Assembly (NCBI GenBank): GCA_024681775.1
Contig: JAILAF010000069.1
Coordinates: forward strand, 62,001 to 126,000
DNA length: 64,000 bases
From: Lachnospiraceae bacterium
GTDB lineage: Bacteria > Bacillota > Clostridia > Lachnospirales > Lachnospiraceae
Direction of reading: 5' to 3'
The stretch's first letter is position 1, and every line of letters starts with the position of its first letter. This document shows, in pieces, positions 46,007 through 55,314 of the stretch. The notes below the pieces were generated by a model. The model was given only the letters and a program-made list of their open reading frames with translations. It was not told where the DNA came from and did no database searches. Both the position numbers and the translations under genes were made by a program.

Positions 46007-46621
46007 TCACAATCCGAACAGTGCCTTCCACGCAGGCAGATAAAACTGCTCCAGCGTTTCGGCATAGTGCATGGCTTCTTTTTTGTCAAAATCGTGGATC
46101 ACCGCCTGAAAAACGGCCTCCAGACTGGCAGTCACCAGGAGATGGAACTCCCTCTCGTCCACTTCCCGCACCGGATGCCCGCCTTTTTTCAGCTCCTGCA
46201 TATAGCGCAGGGTGACCTCTTCCTCCAGCACTGCCAGTTCATGGGTAAACTCCGCATACCGGGTTCCCCGGGAGTTACAGATGATCAGCCGGAAGGCGTC
46301 CTGATGATCGTAGATGTACTCCATGAGCTGAACCATCTCCCGCTGGTCCGTCCACTGATCCCCGGGATCCCGCTGCTCGATCCCGGCAAAGTAGCTGCTC
46401 TCGATCTGCCGATACCGCTCCATGAGGCCCTCGATGGCGGGATCCACCAGGGAAGCGAACATCTCCTCCTTGCTGGAAAAATGCTTGTACAGGCCGCTGA
46501 CCTGGATCCCGGCTCCGGCGGCGATCCTCCGCAGGGAGGCATCCGCAAAACCGTACTCCAGGAATTCCTTCCGGGCAGCATCAATAATTCTGTTGTGGCT
46601 TTCCGTCTTGTCTCTCGGCAT
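46007..46621 (-). CDS. TetR-family transcriptional regulator
   Basis: RIIDAARKEFLEYGFADASLRRIAAGAGIQVSGLYKHFSSKEEMFASLVDPAIEGL. Confidence 0.9.
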   Translation of the reverse strand: MPRDKTESHNRIIDAARKEFLEYGFADASLRRIAAGAGIQVSGLYKHFSSKEEMFASLVDPAIEGLMERYRQIESSYFAGIEQRDPGDQWTDQREMVQLMEYIYDHQDAFRLIICNSRGTRYAEFTHELAVLEEEVTLRYMQELKKGGHPVREVDEREFHLLVTASLEAVFQAVIHDFDKKEAMHYAETLEQFYLPAWKALFGL

Positions 46622-46639
46622 GGATCCCTCACAGCGAAA

Positions 46640-46683
46640 AGAGAACAGTGTTCTCTAACAGGGATCAGAGTACACTGTTCTCT
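46640..46683. promoter_or_regulatory. Tandem TetR-type operators
   Basis: agagaacagtgttctct (46640-46656, perfect palindrome) and agagtacactgttctct (46667-46683, one mismatch), 27 bp centre to centre, upstream of the TetR gene. Confidence 0.7.
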
Positions 46684-46797
46684 TTCGGATGTCAAGGTTT
46701 TGGAGCGCAATGAGTGATTCTCTCAATAAGCGTCTTTATTTATACAGTTTTTCATGCAAAAAAATGCAATTTTGTGTGAAAAATACGCTTCTCCGAA

Positions 46798-46826
46798 TTG
46801 ACAACCCCACGCTCAGTACATAAAAT
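46798..46826 (+). promoter_or_regulatory. Candidate sigma-A promoter of the Trp-type ABC operon
   Basis: TTGACA - 17 nt - TAAAAT. Confidence 0.7.
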
Positions 46827-46869
46827 AAGAAAGAAATTTAGAACCGATATACTCGGTGAGGAGGATTGT

Positions 46870-46983
46870 TTGAAAAAACGCATTGATATGCCGTTTTTTC
46901 AAACGCAGTTTGGTCCGAGCCCAAACTGCAGGATGTGCCATGAGAAATTGCATTCGCAAGTTTCTCATGCACCACCTCGCTAA
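46870..46983 (+). CDS. 37-aa upstream ORF/leader peptide with own Shine-Dalgarno
   Basis: TTG start after GAGGAGGATTGT; MKKRIDMPFFQTQFGPSPNCRMCHEKLHSQVSHAPPR*; stop sits immediately before the second copy of the same SD. Confidence 0.45.
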   Translation: MKKRIDMPFFQTQFGPSPNCRMCHEKLHSQVSHAPPR

Positions 46984-47006
46984 AAACGCTCGGTGAGGAG
47001 GATATT

Positions 47007-48017
47007 ATGAAAAAGTTCAAGAAAATCGCAGCATCACTGCTGGCTGTCGTTATGGCATTTACCGTAACGGCCTGCGGCTCCGGTGCAAAGACCGAAGCGG
47101 ATAGCGCCGCTTCCGGCAAGACCTACAAGATCGCAGTGATCAAGCAGCTGGATCATGCATCTCTGGATGAGATCGCCAATGCCATCACCGCAGAGCTGGA
47201 TTCCGTTGCCACCATGAACGGTGTCACCATCCAGTATGAGGTATATTCCGGACAGAACGATCAGTCCACTTTAAAGCAGATCGCGGATCAGGCCGTGGCT
47301 GACGGCGTGGATGCCATCATCCCCATCGCTACCCTGGCTGCACAGGTGGCTACCGTATCCGCCAAGGATACCAAGACGCCCGTGATCTTCGCAGCCATCT
47401 CCGACCCCGTCACCGCGGAGCTCACCGGCATCGACTATGTCACCGGCACCAGCGATGCGCTGAACACCCCCTACATCCTGGACATGATGTTCGCGCAGAA
47501 TCCAGACATTCAGACCGTGGGACTGCTCTACTCCCTGTCCGAGTCCAATTCCGCAACCCCCATCGCTGAGGCGAAGGCTTACCTGGATGCCAAGGGCATC
47601 GCTTACAGCGAGCAGACCGCCAACACCAACGATGAGGTGGTGCTGGCAGCTTCCTCTCTGGTAGCTGAGGGCGTGGATGCCATCTTCACCCCCACCGACA
47701 ACGTGATCATGGCTGCTGAGCTGGCCATCTACCAGACCCTGGCAGAGGCAGGCATTCCTCACTATGCGGGCGCCGATTCCTTCGTCCGCAACGGTGCGTT
47801 TGCTACCTGCGGCGTGAACTACACCGCTCTGGGCACCACCACTGCTGACCTGGCGTTCCAGGCCATCACCGGCGGCATGGCTTCCATGGAGGACTACTAC
47901 CTGATGGACGGCGGGATCATCACCGTCAACACCGAGACCGCCGCTGCCATGAATGCGGACTACTCCGTCTTCTCCACCATGGGCGAGCTGGTAGAGGTTA
48001 CCACCACCGAGGAGTAA
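47007..48017 (+). CDS. ABC transporter substrate-binding lipoprotein (TrpX-like)
   Basis: Lipobox VTACGSG; KIAVIKQLDHASLDEIANAITAEL...IPIATLAAQVATVSAKDTKTPVIFAAISDPV (ABC_sub_bind family). Confidence 0.88.
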   Translation: MKKFKKIAASLLAVVMAFTVTACGSGAKTEADSAASGKTYKIAVIKQLDHASLDEIANAITAELDSVATMNGVTIQYEVYSGQNDQSTLKQIADQAVADGVDAIIPIATLAAQVATVSAKDTKTPVIFAAISDPVTAELTGIDYVTGTSDALNTPYILDMMFAQNPDIQTVGLLYSLSESNSATPIAEAKAYLDAKGIAYSEQTANTNDEVVLAASSLVAEGVDAIFTPTDNVIMAAELAIYQTLAEAGIPHYAGADSFVRNGAFATCGVNYTALGTTTADLAFQAITGGMASMEDYYLMDGGIITVNTETAAAMNADYSVFSTMGELVEVTTTEE

Positions 48018-48084
48018 TGTTTTTGTGACCTGCGGGTGGGCGCCACGCGCCCACCCTATTCTTTTCTATGGAGGAAGGATCCCC

Positions 48085-49002
48085 TTGCTGTACATTGTTA
48101 AGACTGCTCTTGAACTGGGATTTTTATATGCACTGGTGCCCATGGCGCTCTTCTTAAGCTTTCGCGTCCTGGACATTGCCGACTTGACCACCGACGGATG
48201 CTTCGTGCTGGGCGGTGCGGTCTCCGTGTCCTTTGCCCTCGCGGGGCACCCCATCCTGGGGATCCCTGCCGCCATGATCGCAGGTGCCTGTGCAGGATTT
48301 GTCACCGCCTTTTTGCATACCCATCTGAAGATCCCGGCGATCCTGGCCGGTATCATCACCAATACGGGGCTCTACACCGTGAACCTGATGGTCATGAAAT
48401 GGAGCTCCAACCTGAGCATCCTGAAGACGCCCACCATGTTCTCCATGCTGAAGGACACGGGCTTCGGCGGTGCCTGGTATCAGGTGATCCTGGCGGCGGC
48501 CATCACCGTGGTCATGGCGCTGCTTTTGATGTGGTTTTTGAGTACCCGCCTGGGGCTTTCCATCCGGGCCACCGGTGACAATATCGACATGGTCCGGGCT
48601 TCCTCCGTCAACCCCCGCTTCACCATCACTGTGGGGCTGTGCATCGCCAACGCCCTCACAGGGCTCTCCGGCGCCATGGTGGGACAGTATCAGAACACCA
48701 TCGACATCAACGGCGGTACCGGTATCGTGGTCATCGCCCTGGCCTGCCTCATCATCGGCGAGACCGTGCTGGGACGCCGCTCGCTGCGCAAGGGCGTCTG
48801 GGCAGCCATCACCGGCTCCGTGATCTACCGTATCATCTATGCCGTCGTGCTGTATACGAAGGTGGTGCCCGTCCAGGGTCTGAAGCTCATCACCGCCATT
48901 GTGGTGGCACTGGCCATCGCCTTCCCCACCATCAAGGAATGGGCAGCCTTCCGGAAGGCAAAGAAAAACGGCAACCGGAAAGGAGGGACTGCAAATGCTT
49001 GA
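48085..49002 (+). CDS. ABC transporter permease (TrpY-like)
   Basis: ALFLSFRVLDIADLTTDGCFVLGGAVS...GLCIANALTGLSGAMVGQYQN; TTG start after GGAGGAAGG. Confidence 0.85.
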   Translation: MLYIVKTALELGFLYALVPMALFLSFRVLDIADLTTDGCFVLGGAVSVSFALAGHPILGIPAAMIAGACAGFVTAFLHTHLKIPAILAGIITNTGLYTVNLMVMKWSSNLSILKTPTMFSMLKDTGFGGAWYQVILAAAITVVMALLLMWFLSTRLGLSIRATGDNIDMVRASSVNPRFTITVGLCIANALTGLSGAMVGQYQNTIDINGGTGIVVIALACLIIGETVLGRRSLRKGVWAAITGSVIYRIIYAVVLYTKVVPVQGLKLITAIVVALAIAFPTIKEWAAFRKAKKNGNRKGGTANA

Positions 49003-49795
49003 TCTGATCCATATCTCCAAGACCTTTAATCCGGGTACCGTCAACGAGAAAAAGGCCGTCTCCGACCTCTCCGTTCATCTGGACGACGGTGATTTCGTCA
49101 CCATCATCGGTTCCAACGGTGCGGGAAAGTCCACGCTTTTCAATGCCGTGGCAGGCACCTTCTATGTGGATTCCGGCTCCGTCATCCTGGGGGGACAGGA
49201 TATCACCTACCTGGAGGAGCACAAGCGCAGCCGGGTCATCGGCCGCATGTTCCAGGATCCCCTGAAGGGCACGGCACCCTCCATGTCCATTGAGGAGAAC
49301 CTGGCGCTGGCATACCTGCGCTCCTCGGAGGGGACCTCTCCTTTCAGCAGGATCGGCAGACGGGACAAGGAGCTGTTCCGGGAGAAGCTGGCGCTGCTGG
49401 GGATGGGACTGGAGGATCGAATGAAAAATCCCGTAGGTCTCCTTTCCGGCGGCCAGCGGCAGGCACTGACCCTTCTCATGGCCACCATGGTCACCCCCAA
49501 GGTCCTGCTGCTGGATGAGCACACCGCAGCCCTGGATCCCGCCACGGCAGACAAGGTCATGGAGCTCACGAGGCGCATCGTTTCAGAGTCCCACATCACC
49601 TGCATGATGATCACCCACAACATGAGTCAGGCCCTGGAGACCGGAAACCGTACCTTCCTCATGTCCGACGGTCGTATCGTTTATGATGTGAAGGGGGAGG
49701 AGCGGTCCAGGCTCACCACCCAGGATCTGCTGCGGAAGTTCCGGGAGGGAACGGGCAGAGATCTGGACAATGACAGGATCCTGCTGTCGGAGTGA
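48995..49795 (+). CDS. ABC transporter ATP-binding protein (TrpZ-like)
   Basis: IIGSNGAGKSTLFNAVAGTF...GLLSGGQRQALTLLMATMVTPKVLLLDEHTAALDP; ATG after AGGAGG, overlaps the permease stop. Confidence 0.9.
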   Translation: MLDLIHISKTFNPGTVNEKKAVSDLSVHLDDGDFVTIIGSNGAGKSTLFNAVAGTFYVDSGSVILGGQDITYLEEHKRSRVIGRMFQDPLKGTAPSMSIEENLALAYLRSSEGTSPFSRIGRRDKELFREKLALLGMGLEDRMKNPVGLLSGGQRQALTLLMATMVTPKVLLLDEHTAALDPATADKVMELTRRIVSESHITCMMITHNMSQALETGNRTFLMSDGRIVYDVKGEERSRLTTQDLLRKFREGTGRDLDNDRILLSE

Positions 49796-49830
49796 TCCGG
49801 ACGACCAATTCCTTTCCCATATGGCAAAAG

Positions 49831-49860
49831 AAAAAGGCGTGGCCACTCGGCCACGCCTTT
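49831..49860. terminator. Bidirectional intrinsic terminator
   Basis: aaaggcgtggcc-actc-ggccacgccttt, perfect 12-bp stem between convergent genes. Confidence 0.9.
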
Positions 49861-49886
49861 CGTATCTCGTTATGTCCCGCTTCGGA

Positions 49887-50297
49887 TCAGCCCCACAGAG
49901 CCTTCATGAAGTTCGGGAAAGCATCCTGCACGATCTGGACCATGCGGATCATGAGCTCATAGCACTCCTCGCCGCAGGTATCCAGCTGGATGACAACATC
50001 CTCTCTCGCATTGAGCTGTCCGTCCTCGGTGTCCAGAACGAACTTCACGTACTTGTAGGTGTCGTTCACCTCGTTCAGAACCTTATACATGGACTCGTAC
50101 TTCGCCTCGGGAACCTTGATGAAGTCCAGTCCCTCGAGATGTACGTGCGTATCGGTATCATCAAAGTCGAAATAAATCTGGATGCTACCGCCGTTGAAGT
50201 CCCAGCCCACTCTCAGGAGATCCTCCTTGAGCTGATTGACCTTCAGGTCCTGCGCCTCCATGTAGGATTTCACCATCTTTGCAGCCATTCCTGCCAT
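49887..50297 (-). CDS. YbjN-domain-like hypothetical protein
   Basis: SIQIYFDFDDTDTHVHLEGLDFIKVPEAKYESMYKVLNEVNDTYKYVKFVLDTEDGQLNAREDVVIQLD; start at MAGMAAK after GGAGGG. Confidence 0.6.
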   Translation of the reverse strand: MAGMAAKMVKSYMEAQDLKVNQLKEDLLRVGWDFNGGSIQIYFDFDDTDTHVHLEGLDFIKVPEAKYESMYKVLNEVNDTYKYVKFVLDTEDGQLNAREDVVIQLDTCGEECYELMIRMVQIVQDAFPNFMKALWG

Positions 50298-50362
50298 ATT
50301 TATACCCTCCGTCATATTTTGATTCCGGCAATCCGGTTTTATGTGCCTGATATCATCAGAGC

Positions 50363-50698
50363 CTATGCTGATATTTTATCATCTATCGGCGAACAAATAA
50401 AGGAAATTTTCCTGTCCTCCGAAAAAGGAAGAAGAGGGCTTTCGTCCTCTTCTTTTTCTCCTGTCAGGATCTCGTCCACGTCCGTGTGGAAAATCGCTTT
50501 CAGAACCAGCAGATTCTCTACGGAAGGGACGCTCTCCCCGCGCTGCCACTTGTAGACAGCCTGCACGGACTCGAGACGCAGGATCTCGGCCAGCGCAGCC
50601 ACCGACAGGTGATGTGCCTCGCGGAGGTGCTTGATCCGAGCGCCGATGGCGACGGGATCAAGAACAGGGTAAACCATTTCCGTAACGGGATAATCCAT
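50363..50698 (-). CDS. XRE-family HTH regulator
   Basis: GARIKHLREAHHLSVAALAEILRLESVQAVYKWQRGESVPSVENLLVLKAIF. Confidence 0.87.
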   Translation of the reverse strand: MDYPVTEMVYPVLDPVAIGARIKHLREAHHLSVAALAEILRLESVQAVYKWQRGESVPSVENLLVLKAIFHTDVDEILTGEKEEDESPLLPFSEDRKISFICSPIDDKISA

Positions 50699-50909
50699 AT
50701 GCGGCCTCCTTGTAAATGTGTTGCGGTTAACTGCTACAACGACTTACAGCATCCTCTCGCACTTACGATCGGTACCTCTACCTCCGGGGGATGCAAGGCT
50801 CTTTTTCCGCTCTGTAAGAAGCGGCGGGATTGTAGTATATCGCCTCGAAACAGGTTTGTAAAGAGCTTTTCGACAGGTATTTTTGAATGTCTGTATACGA
50901 TCCGGAACT

Positions 50910-52520
50910 TTAGCGCAACACCTGCATGAGTCCCTCCAGACCGGCGCTTTTGTAGATGTCCTTGTAATAGGCCACCTCGTCCCGGATGATGTCATCGATG
51001 ACCCGCATGCCCAGGAGCTCCACCGGCGCCTTATCGTCGGTCATCACACGGTCTCCTGCTTCGTAGGGCACGAGCGCTGCGGTGACGCGTTCCATGGCCG
51101 CCTTCAGGTCCGCATTGTCCTCCAGGGCGATGTTGCGCTCGCAGATCTGCATTACCTCCGGATCGTCGCAGGCGAAGAGCTCCCGGTTGGTGGAGCCTGC
51201 CACATCCGCCGTCATCACGGTGCCGAAGACGGAGGCGATGGTATCGGAGAGATAGGCGGTGATGTCATCCTCCGCTTTTCCCTGCATATTCATGTTTACC
51301 ACCATGATCCCGCCGGGCTTTAGGTGGTTTTTCACCAGGGTGAAAAACTCTACAGAGGACATCTGAAAGGGAATGGTGATATCCTGGTACGCATCCACCA
51401 TGATGACATCGTAGAGATCCTCGCTCGCATTCAGGAAGGCTCTGCCGTCGTAGGTGGTGACGGGGATGCTGTCGGACATATGAAAATAGGTCCCTGCCAG
51501 CGCCGTGATGTCACTGTCGATCTCCACGCCCTCGCATATGACCCCGTCAAAATACCGCTCGCACTGGGTGGCGAAGGTGCCGGTACCCATGCCCAGGACC
51601 AGGATCTGCGTCTCTGCTTTTTCATTGACGCCGGCCATCAGGGGCGCCGCCATGGCATAGTCATAGTACATCCCTGTCAGGGTGTCGGCCTTCCGGTAGA
51701 CGGACTGGACGCCGAAGAGGACATTGGTGGAGAGGTAGACCGCGTTCTCATCCTCCTTTACCTGGAGGTAATTGTAGACGGACTCTCCCTCGTAGAGCAG
51801 GTCGCTCTCCCAGAAGGCAAAGCTGTCGGAGGCCCCGGTGAGGCACGCCAGGATCAAAACGGTGGTACCAATGACGGGAGCAGCGGACTTTACTCTCCCG
51901 GAGAGGAAGTAGGCCACTGCCAGGATCAGCAGGATCCCTGCAAAGATCAGGAAGGTGACAGAGGTACCCACGGAAGGAATGGTGATGAAGGTGGGGACAA
52001 AGGTGCCGATGATGCTGCCGATGGTGTTGGAAGCGTTCAGGAGTCCCACGGTCTTTCCACTGTCCTCCAGATCCTCCACGGTGTACTTCACCAGGGAGGG
52101 CGTCACGGTCCCCAGCAAAAACAGCGGGAACACAAAGATCACCATGCAGGCCGCAAATGCCGCCCAGATCAGATACGCGGAGTTCACGGAAAAGATCATG
52201 AGCAGAGAAATGCCGATGATGATGTATTTTCCGACCACGGGGATCAATGCGATCCAGCAGGCCGCCACGATGATGCGCCGGTAGAGCTTATCCGGGTTCG
52301 GATTTCTGTCCGCGGAGCGTCCGCCGTAGATATTTCCCAGCGCCATGGCGATCATGATGGTGCCGATGATGATGGTCCACACGATCTGGGAGGAGCTGAA
52401 GTAGGGTGCCAGCAATCTGCTGGCGCCCAGCTCCACCGCCATGACGGACATGCCGGCAAAAAACTCGGTGAGGTACAGGTACCACTTCCTGCTCAGGATC
52501 TTTCTTTTTCCGTTTTCCAT
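50910..52520 (-). CDS. Membrane-fused spermidine synthase-like methyltransferase
   Basis: N-terminal multi-TM domain (GMSVMAVELGASRLLAPYF...), C-terminal VLGMGTGTFATQCERYF...DVIMVDAYQDITIPFQMSSVEFF. Confidence 0.85.
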   Translation of the reverse strand: MENGKRKILSRKWYLYLTEFFAGMSVMAVELGASRLLAPYFSSSQIVWTIIIGTIMIAMALGNIYGGRSADRNPNPDKLYRRIIVAACWIALIPVVGKYIIIGISLLMIFSVNSAYLIWAAFAACMVIFVFPLFLLGTVTPSLVKYTVEDLEDSGKTVGLLNASNTIGSIIGTFVPTFITIPSVGTSVTFLIFAGILLILAVAYFLSGRVKSAAPVIGTTVLILACLTGASDSFAFWESDLLYEGESVYNYLQVKEDENAVYLSTNVLFGVQSVYRKADTLTGMYYDYAMAAPLMAGVNEKAETQILVLGMGTGTFATQCERYFDGVICEGVEIDSDITALAGTYFHMSDSIPVTTYDGRAFLNASEDLYDVIMVDAYQDITIPFQMSSVEFFTLVKNHLKPGGIMVVNMNMQGKAEDDITAYLSDTIASVFGTVMTADVAGSTNRELFACDDPEVMQICERNIALEDNADLKAAMERVTAALVPYEAGDRVMTDDKAPVELLGMRVIDDIIRDEVAYYKDIYKSAGLEGLMQVLR

Positions 52521-52545
52521 TGTCTCTCTCTGTGGGGATGCCGCA

Positions 52546-55308
52546 TCAGGTCTGCAAGGTGATGAAGCTTCCGCCTGTTCTTTCTTTCTTAACGATGATC
52601 TGCGAATCGATCTTGTTCTTCAGGTCCGCCACATGAGAGATGATTCCCACAAGTCGATTGCCCTCGCTTAAGGAGGTCAGTGCGCGATAAGCCTGGTCCA
52701 GGGAGTCGGGATCCAGAGAGCCGAAGCCCTCATCCACAAACATGGTATCCACCTGAATGCCACCGGCGCCGGACTGGACTTCATCCGAAAGACCCAGGGC
52801 CAGGGACAGAGAGGCCATGAAGGACTCACCGCCGGAGAGGCTCTTCACACTGCGTTCCGTTCCATTGTAATGGTCGATGACATTCAGTTCAAGTCCGCTT
52901 TGGGATTGATTGTTGCCATCCTCTGCACGCTTCAGTTCGTACTGGCCGCCGGACATGGTCATAAGCCTTACATTGGCCTTCCCCAGGATCCGGTCAAAAT
53001 AGGTGGCCTGGATGTAGGCTTCCAGCGTGATCTTCTTCTTGCCCGTCAGGTCCGCATTGGCGGTTCTGGAAAGTGCATCCGCGATCCGGAGCTGCTTTTC
53101 GATGTCCTCGGCTTCGGACATGCCTCTGCGGATTTCCTTCAGTTCCGTATCGTTGGTGCTGATGCGGGTGGTGAGGATACGGAGTGTCTCCTGCGTCTGC
53201 GCCCGGAGCTGCGTCTTTTCATCCCGTTCCTTCGTTACCGCTGCAGGATCCTCCGTGCTACCGGAGGCAAGCTGCTCCCTGTATCCCTTGATGAGGCCCC
53301 TGCTGGACTCCACGGCCTTCTCCCGGCTACGGAATGCGGCGTCTGCGTCATCGAAAGCCTTCTGAAGCGCTGCTGCTTTGCGGTCACATTCCGCGATCAG
53401 GGCGTTTGCTTCTTCCAGGGTGGGAGGGGTCAGCGTCTTTTCCAGATCTGCCAGCTGCTTTTCTTCCGCCACGTTTGTGCTTTCCGCTGAGGCAATTTCC
53501 GTCCTCTGCTTTTCGATGGCCTCGTTCAGATTTGTGACAGCGCCGTCATATTCTTTGGATTTTTTCTCAAGTTCCGCCTTGCGGGAAATCCTGGCTTCCT
53601 GCGCCTTCAGTTCACTCTGCGCTTTCTCCCGGTCCTCCCGGACCCTCTTGATGGTCTGATCCACCTGAGGTTCATCGGTATCGGGATCCAGGACCATGTA
53701 GTTTTCATTGCCGAGGGAAATGATATGATGCTTCTTCTCCTCTAGGGCCGCTTTGATCGATGCTGCATTCTCGGATGCTGCGGTTGCAGCCTTTCCGGCT
53801 TCCTCCGCCTCCGCTTTTGCCACTTTCAGTTCCTCTTCCGAAGGCACCTCTGCAGGCTTGCATGCGGGAGCAGGATGCTCTATGGCGCCGCATACAGGGC
53901 AGGGCACGCCGGGCTGCAGGCGCTCTGCCAGAACCCCTGCCTGACCGTCCCGGAAAGCATTGTCCAGGGTTTCGTAGGTCTGGCGGAGTCCCCGGTAGAG
54001 TTCATCCTTTTTCAGGTAATCGGCCTGTGCCTTCTCCAGTTTTTCTTTCTGTGCGGCGTAGAGACCGAACTCCTTTTTCAGATTCTGCAGACTCTGCAGA
54101 TTTTTATCGATCCGCTCCAGTTCAGCCGCAGCCTTCTCCTTGCCGGCGCCGGCATCCTTCAGGGTATCCAGCTCCTCTGCGATGATTTTCAGGTCATCGT
54201 TGCAGCGCTTCAGATTCTGCTCGTTGGTCTGCAGATCCTGCTTTGCCTGTTCCAGTCGTTTCCGGCGGTCCTCCGTATTTTTCCGCAGGGTGTCCGCCTC
54301 CTGATAGCGGGGCAGGAGGGTGCGCAGAGCGGTAGCTTTTTCCGTATGACCTTCCTTCGCTTTCAGATCTTCCTTTGCTTTCTCCAGAAGGGGCTTCTGC
54401 GCTTCCAGGGCAGCCTCCAGCGCTTTCAGGTTCTCTTCTTCCTTTGCAAGGCTCTGCTTAGCCTTTTCCAGCTCCTGCAGGCCGCCGATGCGCCGGTTCA
54501 GATCCTCCAGAGCCTTCTCCAGATCCGTGTCCTGTTTTCTGACCTCCGTCTCCCGCTTCCGGTCTCCTTCCAGGATCTGCTCGATGAGTGAAGCCGTTTC
54601 CGGCAGTGTCATCTCCCGGGCTTTTGCCTTTGCCAGCTCCAGAGAAAGGACATCGGTCTCATCGCAGGTAACGCGGCTCACCGCATGGTGGATGCCGGTG
54701 GTCTTCCCATCGTATTCGGTACGAAGGCGCTTCGCCTCCGCCTTCAGTTTTTCCTGGAGGCTCAGGTAGTGGCCGGTCTCAAAGAGCTTCCGGAAGATCT
54801 CCTGGCGCTCCTTGGTGGTGGCCAGAAGGAGCTTGCGGAACTCTCCCTGGGCGATCATGGACACCTGGGTAAACTGCTCAAAGGAAAGACCCAGGAGCTC
54901 TTCCACCGCTGCGTTTACCTGGTTCTTTTTGGTGATGGCCTGTCCGTCCGGCAGAGTGAGGGAAGCATCCGCAGGAGTGGTGGTCATGCCCTCGCCGCGC
55001 TTGGAAGGGCGCATGTATTCAGGGTTTCTGCGGATGGTATACTCCCTGCCGCCATGCTCAAAGACCAGCTCCACCTCCGTGGGGGTGCCGGGCTCTGCGT
55101 ACTTGGAACGAAGCATGTTGCCGTCCCGCAGCTGTCCGCCGGTCTTGTCATAGAGTGCATAGCAGATGGCATCAAAAATGGTGGTCTTGCCGGCACCGGT
55201 ATCGCCGGTGATGAGATAAATGCCGCTTCCTCCCAGCCGGTCCATGTGGATCTCCACGGTCCCGGCGTAAGGGCCGAATGCTGACATTTTCAGATAGATC
55301 GGTCTCAT
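52546..55308 (-). CDS. sbcC: Exonuclease SbcC
   Basis: LKMSAFGPYAGTVEIHMDRLGGSGIYLITGDTGAGKTTIFDAICYALYDKTGG; zinc hook GVPCPVCGAIEHP; VKSLSGGESFMASLSLALGLSDEVQ. Confidence 0.95.
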   Translation of the reverse strand: MRPIYLKMSAFGPYAGTVEIHMDRLGGSGIYLITGDTGAGKTTIFDAICYALYDKTGGQLRDGNMLRSKYAEPGTPTEVELVFEHGGREYTIRRNPEYMRPSKRGEGMTTTPADASLTLPDGQAITKKNQVNAAVEELLGLSFEQFTQVSMIAQGEFRKLLLATTKERQEIFRKLFETGHYLSLQEKLKAEAKRLRTEYDGKTTGIHHAVSRVTCDETDVLSLELAKAKAREMTLPETASLIEQILEGDRKRETEVRKQDTDLEKALEDLNRRIGGLQELEKAKQSLAKEEENLKALEAALEAQKPLLEKAKEDLKAKEGHTEKATALRTLLPRYQEADTLRKNTEDRRKRLEQAKQDLQTNEQNLKRCNDDLKIIAEELDTLKDAGAGKEKAAAELERIDKNLQSLQNLKKEFGLYAAQKEKLEKAQADYLKKDELYRGLRQTYETLDNAFRDGQAGVLAERLQPGVPCPVCGAIEHPAPACKPAEVPSEEELKVAKAEAEEAGKAATAASENAASIKAALEEKKHHIISLGNENYMVLDPDTDEPQVDQTIKRVREDREKAQSELKAQEARISRKAELEKKSKEYDGAVTNLNEAIEKQRTEIASAESTNVAEEKQLADLEKTLTPPTLEEANALIAECDRKAAALQKAFDDADAAFRSREKAVESSRGLIKGYREQLASGSTEDPAAVTKERDEKTQLRAQTQETLRILTTRISTNDTELKEIRRGMSEAEDIEKQLRIADALSRTANADLTGKKKITLEAYIQATYFDRILGKANVRLMTMSGGQYELKRAEDGNNQSQSGLELNVIDHYNGTERSVKSLSGGESFMASLSLALGLSDEVQSGAGGIQVDTMFVDEGFGSLDPDSLDQAYRALTSLSEGNRLVGIISHVADLKNKIDSQIIVKKERTGGSFITLQT

Positions 55309-55314
55309 ATGTTC

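Noticed and set aside
46640-46656. agagaacagtgttctct as a LexA box
   Set aside because: Half-site spacing is GAAC-N3-GTTC, not N4, and it is duplicated upstream of a TetR gene; better explained as TetR operator.
46910-46960. CRMCH in the uORF as a cytochrome heme-binding motif
   Set aside because: Single motif in a 37-aa peptide generated by hairpin sequence, no signal peptide; probably chance.
46827-47006. T-box or Trp attenuator in front of the Trp-type ABC operon
   Set aside because: No T-box core sequence recognised, no Trp codons in the uORF, no terminator with U-tract.
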